DNA from: Ochotona curzoniae
Lineage: Eukaryota > Chordata > Mammalia > Lagomorpha > Ochotonidae
Direction of reading: 5' to 3'
Length of the DNA stretch: 64,000 nucleotides
Assembly: GCF_017591425.1 (NCBI RefSeq)
Contig: NW_024466218.1
Coordinates: forward strand, 16,382,001-16,446,000
Part shown: positions 57,161 to 64,000 of the stretch, in pieces
Layout: each line of letters begins with the position of its first letter
How positions within the stretch are numbered: position 1 is the stretch's first letter
Program-made: the position numbers and the translations under genes
The notes under the pieces: model-generated
Seen by the model: only the letters and a program-made list of their open reading frames with translations
Told to the model about the DNA's origin: nothing
Database searches by the model: none

Positions 57161-58779
57161 ACAATGAAATAGACACAACTAGCTAAAAAGTCCTGATAAT
57201 GTAAGTGCTGCATTTATTGCTGTGTATGTATCTCTTGTCTTAATTAATATGCAATATAACATAATGCTTAATTTTTGTTTAAGATTAATTAAAACATGAA
57301 ATTAATTAAAATTGTGTTTATCTTTTCCAAATCATTGGTGAAAAGTAATATGTCCTTAAATTTGTAAAAGCTCATAACTTTTATTTCTGCATATCTGTTC
57401 CTTACCAAAGGATTGCTTAGGATCCTTAATTAAAAATTCATGGAAGAATCAATGAATTTGATGAATGCATGAAGCAGGAAAATTTATATTATTTTCTGAT
57501 AAAATCGCAAGTTTGGGGTTTTATGTACATAAATAAAAGGAAAGAGCCACTGTAGCTGCACTCTAGCTGCACTGTAGCTGCACTGCTACCTGTGATAATG
57601 TCTTACTGAGTAGGCAGGTAGTTGGCCCAGTCTCCATCTCGACAACTGATAGATATTGTGATCACATCGATAAGTTTCATTTTATGTTATGCTTGACCAC
57701 CATAAAGAATTAAATTGTGTTGTTCTGAGGAGTACATTCATGTATATCCACCGCAATCATCCAGAGAAGTTATTTTTAGGCCATTAAGAGGTCATTGGTT
57801 ACATGCAAAAGCTGAGTAGTGTGTTTTGGCCCATTTCATTCTGACCAGAAAAAAAGTATATTTTTCTGAATGATTTGCCACCAGACATTTGGAAATAAGA
57901 CAAGCATATAGAGCCTTTCTCTCTCTTTCTTAGAAGCATATTGCAAAAGAAAAGTATTGATTTTATTTCATTCAGCCAAATTTGGTTATTTATTTTTACT
58001 TAGGACCAATATAAAACAGGGCTGAGTTGCCTTGTTATGCTCAAATAAGAATGATCTATAATGTTATTCCTAAGTATTGACTAAAGCCCAAACCATATTG
58101 AGGTCAGCACTGTTAGCCAAGATGCCAGCATTGCAAGGTAGCAAAAAGATGAACTCAGCTTGTGGATTGCGTGTCTGAGAACAATTCATGCGCTTCCATT
58201 AACAGCACAAAATAATCTGAACCCTCCTGTATGACATGATAATAATGCATCTAGATGGCTATAGTAAACTAGTCATTATTTTTCAGTCAGTTGGTCTGTT
58301 TGATAATTCCTGGAGTGAAATACTCTACCAGCTTGTTAGCACGTGTAGACACACAGAGGCACACAGAAATGAAGAAACATAAAAAGTCTGTTAGTCCAAA
58401 ACATTATTGAATATTGATATTCCTAAAGACAGTGAATCTGAAACTATTAAGAGAAACTTATACCTATTCATCAATATTTAGAAAATACTTGATTTTTTAA
58501 TTAGATACCCTAATATTAAGCATGAGGAAACAGAGGCCTGTTGTCATTACTGTTCTTTCTTCTGAGTCCCAAGTCAGTACTTGTATCCCTCAATTTTGTT
58601 TGCTGTTCTAGTTATAGATAATGTAGGAAATTACTTAGTATTTATTGATTTTATTTTTTCATGGTTTGGTTTGATTCCACCCTGCTCGCCTCTCTTCTTT
58701 CAAATCTTACTTTTACTTTAATAACTTAGAAGGAGTGTCAAAATTTCCTTATTCACTTGTCTTTAATTTATTTTCTAAT
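57161..58779. other. Unassigned AT-rich sequence
   Basis: Contains the short 12-bp minisatellite at 57549. A short SINE-like phrase ('gaggtcagcactgttagcc') occurs at about 58100 but is too small to call. No gene recognised. Confidence 0.4.
57549..57590. repeat. Short minisatellite, about 3 units of 11-12 bp
   Basis: 'actgtagctgc', 'actctagctgc', 'actgtagctgc' occur in tandem, then 'actgctacc'. Confidence 0.85.
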
Positions 58780-58960
58780 GTGGTTTCCTGCCTGTTTTCC
58801 TCTCAGCAACTAAGAAGATATTTAACTAATGCTTTGCTTATTTATTCTCCTGCACATTTCTTTCAGTCTTTGCATAATTATTAATTTCTCCAAGGCAGGA
58901 TCCTCATCCGTGATATTTGAGGCTCTATCTAAAACAACGCGTGGCACATCATAACAGCTC
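58780..58960 (+). mobile_element. L2-like 3' end
   Basis: 'tctccaaggcaggatcctca', 'aaaacaacgcgtggcacatc' and 'ataacagctcaggtaaa' resemble the L2 terminal region ('gagggcagggactgtg...gcctggcacatagtaggtgctcaataaa'). Confidence 0.4.
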
Positions 58961-59089
58961 AGGTAAAACGTTTAACAATTTAACAAAAGAAGGAAAAATG
59001 AAGAAAGAAGGAAGGAAGGAGAAAGAAAGGAAACAAAAGGAAAGTATTTGAGAAGGGAAAGAGATCAAAATTGTTCATTGATACGCCCC

Positions 59090-59540
59090 TAAGTAGAATA
59101 TGTCTGCACCCTTTTTGAAATGCTATTTGAGGAGGACTCTGGAGAACATCTGGAGAGACTGACACAGTGGTGTGAAGAGGTTACAGAGCCTGGGAAAAGC
59201 ATCCATGGCGACTTGAATGAATGTCTCCTCAGAGAAGTTCACATGCCCATCATGTGGAACTCGCAACATCTCATTTCCCACAATAGAAGGAACTTTGCCA
59301 ATATAATGAAGAATTTTGGATAAGAATGTTATCCTGGATTCTGCAGAATCATTAAGATCTTAATCAGAGAGAGTCAGGAGAACAAAAGAAGGAAGTGTAA
59401 CAGGCAAGTTATAAACAAATGAGAGAGAGGAGTGGAGAAAAGGAACCAGGGGAAGAGGCTGTGAGGCAAGGAATTTAGGGGCCATGAAGAAGCTCAAATA
59501 CGCAGAGGAACAAATTGATGTTTAGGAAGAAAAAGGTTTT
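59090..59540 (+). mobile_element. Possible MLT1-like LTR fragment
   Basis: 'agaatgttatcctggattct', 'gcagaatcattaagatctta', 'ggaagaggctgtgaggcaag' and 'gaatttaggggccatgaag' resemble the middle of an MLT1 LTR in sense orientation. It may explain the 67-codon frame at 59120-59323. Bounds are weak. Confidence 0.35.
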
Positions 59541-59934
59541 TTGTTTTTCTTTTTTTTGCTTGAATCATTGTAGGCCAAATTATGCTACTCATATCCTTAT
59601 CTAGAGAAGCTTAATAACTCAGGTTCTGGATCATTACAACCTGGATGGACTACTTATTATGAATCTATTATCTAGTGAGATGAGAAAAATGACTGTTTAA
59701 TGATGGAGATGATGGGCTATTCCTGGAAAATCTTTTTTTTTTTTTTTTTTGTGCAAAGAAAGGAAATAATACATGTGGTTTCTGGAAAGACCAATAGTCT
59801 AATAATTCTTATCTCTTTATACCAATGCTAGTATATATAAACTATGTCCTGATCGATTCTTATAAGAAAACAGTGATCCGGAAATTGAGGAAAATATTCC
59901 ATTGAGTTTCTCAGTGGTACATTTGGAATCTAGA

Positions 59935-61405
59935 GCTGGCAGCAGACTTGGTCGGGGAACTTAGGGAACTCCCCTGCTAGACCTGAGCTCCTTTTGGGGA
60001 ATATACTAGCCATTACTGGGTGTGGGTCAGGCAAAACTACAGCATTGCTTGATATTTCTGTGGGTTAGTTTTAGAACAGGCCAGGCTGGGTCAGGTCACA
60101 GCATTAACTAGCATGCATGAAAGCCAGGACAGGTTGTGGGCCAGGCCTGACTGGGTTAGGCTGCAACACCCACCACAAGAGACTGCAGGTGGGCCATTCC
60201 AGGCCAGATCGAAGCACCTGCCAGCAAATGTAAAACCCAGTGTTGAGAACAGACTTGTTAGGGGAATTCCAGGACCTTTCTTGCTGGGCTGAAGTTCCCA
60301 CTGGTGTGAGAGCCAGGGCTGTGCTCAGACCAGGATGGGCACACTCATTTAATGTGTATATACTGGGTCTGGTAGTGGGCCAAACTAGGCTAGACTCCAT
60401 TATCTGTGTTCACAAGAGCCTTGTGGATGTGGGACAGACCAGGTTAGGCCACGGCATCCACAGGGTCACATGAGAATTGGATCTGGGTGTGGGCCAGGCT
60501 GGTCTAGGCTACAGCCCCCACTGGCAAGAGACAGAACAGGTGCAGGCCAGTTGGGCCAGGACACAGTATTTTGCCAGTGAGTGCAAGGCCTGGGGGCCAG
60601 CCATGTTAGACTGGGCAGTAGTACCCACTGGCACGCATGAGTTACATTGCTGGGGTCAGCCTGGTAAGGGCACTTGGGTAACTGTCCTCTTTGGCCACAG
60701 CTCCTACTTGTGAACATGAGAGTCAGGGCAGGGTACAGGTCAAACAAAACTGTGCTACAGCAACTGTTTGAACATGTGGGCTGGGTCTGGGGTCCAGTCG
60801 ACAGCACATTCTGGCATGTGTGAGAGCAAGGATAAGGTGCAGGCCAGGCCTGGTCTGAACACCACGACCGCCAGTTCTCATGAGGATTGGTGCTGCAAGT
60901 TGGCCAGGCTGGGCTAAGCGACTGCACTCACTGTTGAGAGTTGGACTGGAGGCAGGCTGGACTGAGCCAGATTGAAGCACCTGCTGGCAAGTGTTGAGAC
61001 TGGGACAGGCTATCTCAGACATTGCCGCATCACCTGGTGACATGCACAAAACCCTTGAGTGGGAGTGGGCCTCGTAGGAGAATCCGCAGGACTCCCTTAA
61101 TGGGCTGCTGTATCTACTGATGAGCGTGAGAGCTGGGAATGGGGACAAATCAGGGTAAGTTAGGCTGCCACACCCTGTTGCATGCACGAGAGCCAGAATG
61201 GGTGTGGGTCAGCTGGATTAGGCTATGGCAACAGCTGGCAAGTGTCAGAATTTAGTTCGAGTCATGTAAGACTTGACCACAGTACTCCCTGGCAGGCATA
61301 AGATCTGAGGCTTGGAGTATGCCTGGCAGGGGATCTGTGGGCACTCACCTGCTAGACTGCACCTACCACTGGTGAGCAGCAGAACCATAGAAACATTGTA
61401 AGTCA
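59935..61405 (+). repeat. Third array of the composite family, G-rich strand on plus
   Basis: About 25 degenerate 55-60 bp monomers read 'ggtgtgggccaggctgg', 'taggctacagc', 'acccactggcatgcatgag', 'agccagggc', the reverse complement of the monomers in repeats A and B. Longer (about 80 bp) monomers with 'ttaggggaattccaggac', then 'ttgctgggctgaagttccca', recur near 59958, 60265, 60668, 61077 and 61327. The roughly 500-700 bp unique domain of A and B is not found on either side. Open frames of up to 154 codons on the minus strand (60466-60927, 60723-61187) come from the repeat. Confidence 0.75.
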
Positions 61406-61429
61406 GAACAATGCGATGAACCAAAGAAA

Positions 61430-61707
61430 AAAGCCCGGTTGTGGTGCAACAAATTAATTTGCTGCTTGCCACAGTGGCATCTCATGCCAGAATGCAGGTT
61501 TGAGTCCCAGTTAGTCTGTTTCCAGACCAGCTCCATGATAATGCACTTGGGAGTTAACCAGAAGATGGCAGAAATCCTAGGCCTCTGCCACCTATGTGGT
61601 ATGTCTAGACCATCTTCTGTTGTTATGACTATTTGGCCAATAGCTAAATGATGTCTCTCCTTTCTGTCAAATAAATAAGTAAGTAAGTAAATCTATTTGC
61701 AGAAAAA
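61430..61707 (+). mobile_element. C-type SINE, perfect 12-bp TSD
   Basis: 'aagcccggttgtggtgcaac', 'gcaggtttgagtcccagtta', 'tttccagaccagctccatga', 'ctctgccacctatgtggt' and a (taag)n/(aaat) tail. Identical 'gaaccaaagaaa' flanks it at 61418-61429 and 61708-61719. It is inserted just beyond the third array. Confidence 0.9.
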
Positions 61708-61719
61708 GAACCAAAGAAA

Positions 61720-64000
61720 GGCACTGATAAGGTACTAAAAGTGTGTGGTGTATAGACACTGCATTGGAAAATGACACCTGTTCTCTAATTTGCATATGAA
61801 AAGGGACTGGCCTTTAATCCTACGAGAATTTTAATTTGTGTTTATTTCATGGTAATTTTGCTGTCAATTACTGGTGCATGAGTTCATTCACTTGTGTTCA
61901 TGGGAATGGGAAAGGAGTACAGTAGCATAATTCTTGTAGGAAAACAGCAGCTAGTATTTGGAAGAAATCACATATTCTGGTCTTTAATCCTCAGATTGAA
62001 TTTTTAACCCTTCAGATTTAATTGTTTTGTCAATAGGCAATAGGTTGAAACTTTTAAAACTGAGTAGCGATATGACATTTTCTTGTGTTTTAGAGAGAAC
62101 TCTGTGATACTGTTATTGAGTGTAAATTTTATATGAGACAGATTACACTTAAAGGGACTGACTCATAGAGTACCTTTTATTTCTAGTAAAATTGATTGAT
62201 GGAGCAAGTTTCATTAAAGACAGAGAAAGGGATCAGGACAACGGAAGCATAAACTTAGTGGGCAGAATATAGGTTCTCATGTCGATAGGGGTGGATATTT
62301 CAAGGATGACTGTATTGATATAACTTGGATTAGTTATTTGATATTTTCTCTAAAAAGCACAAAAGAGTTCCTTACTTGGGCCTTAAACTTTTCTCTAAGT
62401 ATGGAATTATGTGGAAATGAAAATGTTATAATGCCCCTAATCTCTATAATTGTGCCAACTGAAACAGCATCAAATAATTACCCATGAATAAATCCAATAG
62501 AGCAGATAGACCACACAGACAAAATATTTTTCCTGAATTGCATTCCTGTAATAGTATTATCCGTATAAGATGTTAGCGCCTATGCTATGTTCTCTGATGG
62601 GATTAATGAAAGTTGCCTATTCTTTGATACTGCATGATTTCCTAGTTATTTAGAGTAAAGCATTTGTGAATATGTTTTCATTCCATTCCATGTATAACAT
62701 CCAGAATTCTTCATGAAAACATAGGAAGCAAAGGAGGAATAAGGTTACCCAAACTGAAGAAGTACAGTTATAGGCTGACAGTGTGACAGTGCTAGATGAA
62801 TGGTTGTATTAATAGAATTCAGCTCATTTACAGTCTCTGACTTGAGGCTTTTGCCTGGTAAATGCTACCTAAAATGTCATAGCCCTGCCTCCCTCCCCTT
62901 TTTCCTGTAACACCTTTCCATTTTCTTGTCTTGAGTAAATCTGTTGGAGCCCAAGGGCTTAGATGAACACCTCACTCTTGTCTGTTTTCATTGGGAGAAT
63001 ATATTCTGAGAGAAGTTATTTTAGTTCTCTGCATGTGGTCACAATGTCCCAGACAGAAGGGCATTTTATAGATCTACTTATACAAGAATGAAGTGGATTT
63101 TGTTATTAAAATACTAGTTAGAGGATGGATACCTTTTAAAGTTAGCCACTTAAAAATGTCCTCTGCGATCTGCATATTAAAAACCAAGCATATGTTTGAA
63201 ATTTTCACATAATCAATTTGTAATTAGTTAAAATATATGAAAGCAGAATTTTACTTAAACAGTTTTCAAATCACATTGGAATAAGATATAATTTCATGTG
63301 GAAATAACTTAGATTGAGTAGTATCTGTCTTCCTACAAACCTCATCTGATGGTAAGCAAAAGGATGAAACAGTTTTAGGCATGATAGTCTACAATACTAG
63401 CTGGTGGCATACTTCAAACATTTTCTCTGTAACTACATAATCTTGATTGAGTTTGCACAGATGCTCGTCAGGTGGGTGGAGATACACAGAGGTTCCTTGG
63501 TAACATTCACAGTGCATTGTCTGAGCAGTCTGGAATGCAGCCAGAGGCAGGGCTTCCCAGAGAAACACACGTTCTGCTAGTCTTCAGACGGTGTCTGCAC
63601 CGTTTCCTTGGCCTCTGACTTCAGGTTCTAACATCTTCTAGTTCAGTAATTCAAAGTAGTCACATTTACTAACGGTCTGAATCAGCTTCCCGTTTTGCTG
63701 TGTTGTTCTTTGGTCTCACAATCTTGTTTTGTATACTGTGCCTTAGTCAATTCAGTCAACATTTATTTTTGAAAACTGGCTATGTGCCTTCTGTTTTAAC
63801 CACTGGAACATACAACATTGATATTTTCCCATGAAAACTACTCCTTTAGTTGGAAACAAAGTATTGCTACTATTTGAGAATTTTATAATAAATTTGGTAC
63901 TGTTTTTACCTCTCTCAATTCTTTTTCAGTCAATGTATCTTTGAATGTGGGCTGTTTACACATTATGTCTCAGTCAGAGTCTGGGGAGAAAATGAATGAT
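61720..64000. other. 2.3 kb of unassigned sequence
   Basis: No SINE, LINE, LTR or exon that I can recognise. No open frame worth reporting. Candidate single-copy or conserved non-coding DNA. Confidence 0.4.

Noticed and set aside
59120..59323. 67-codon plus-strand frame with a protein-like composition
   Set aside because: The downstream sequence resembles an MLT1 LTR, and no coding homology is recognised.
60466..61187. Minus-strand open frames of 153 and 154 codons
   Set aside because: They lie entirely in the degenerate GC-rich tandem array, where stops are rare. The translations are proline- and cysteine-rich repeats with no domain.

Overview
This window is AT-rich mammalian nuclear DNA with no convincing protein-coding gene, exon, tRNA, rRNA or CRISPR array. 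The lineage marker is a tRNA-derived SINE that occurs more than 30 times on both strands. Its plus-sense form has a head resembling 'ggcgtggtagcctagtgg', a B box 'ggttctaatcc', the phrase 'cctgggaaagcagttgagga', then 'tcttcctctctgtctctcc' and an (aaat)n tail. I recognise this as the lagomorph C-type SINE (CSINE). The younger copies look more like my memory of pika (Ochotona) than of rabbit, but the genus is an inference. The surrounding older repeats (MIR, L2, L1M, MLT1/MaLR, MER5A-like hAT) are general eutherian fossils.

Layout. 1-842: ancient L1 split by a SINE. 843-3165: composite repeat A (unique domain plus a C-rich 55-60 bp tandem array). 3.2-13 kb: AT-rich sequence with SINEs, an L1M fragment (7.6-8.3 kb) and an antisense MLT1-like LTR (9.65-10.03 kb). 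13360-15800: composite repeat B, same family and orientation as A. 16.4-16.9 kb: MaLR-like LTR. 20.6-24.3 kb: MIR, nested SINEs, a long L1M 3' part and a MER5A-like element. 25.2-27.4 kb: an antisense L1 piece with 5' UTR and broken ORF1 but no ORF2. 27.9-46.1 kb: SINEs separated by unassigned sequence, L2 pieces and a probable L1 3' UTR. 47374-47883: solo LTR of class I type (4-bp target duplication). 53098-53890: solo LTR of class II type (6-bp target duplication). 59935-61405: a third array of the A/B family, inverted and without the unique domain. 61.7-64 kb: no repeat I can name.

The strongest lead is the A/B/third-array family. Two copies share a roughly 500-700 bp non-repetitive domain with an A-rich end (on the minus strand), joined to a degenerate VNTR of 55-60 bp monomers into which longer (about 80 bp) monomers are inserted every 220-450 bp. 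This resembles the layout of a composite retroposon such as primate SVA. I do not recognise the family. It could already be a named lagomorph repeat or part of a larger LINE/LTR element.

No set of genes acts together here. All open reading frames seen are short (166 codons or fewer), start at arbitrary ATGs, and mostly lie in SINEs, the GC-rich arrays or L1/L2 remnants.
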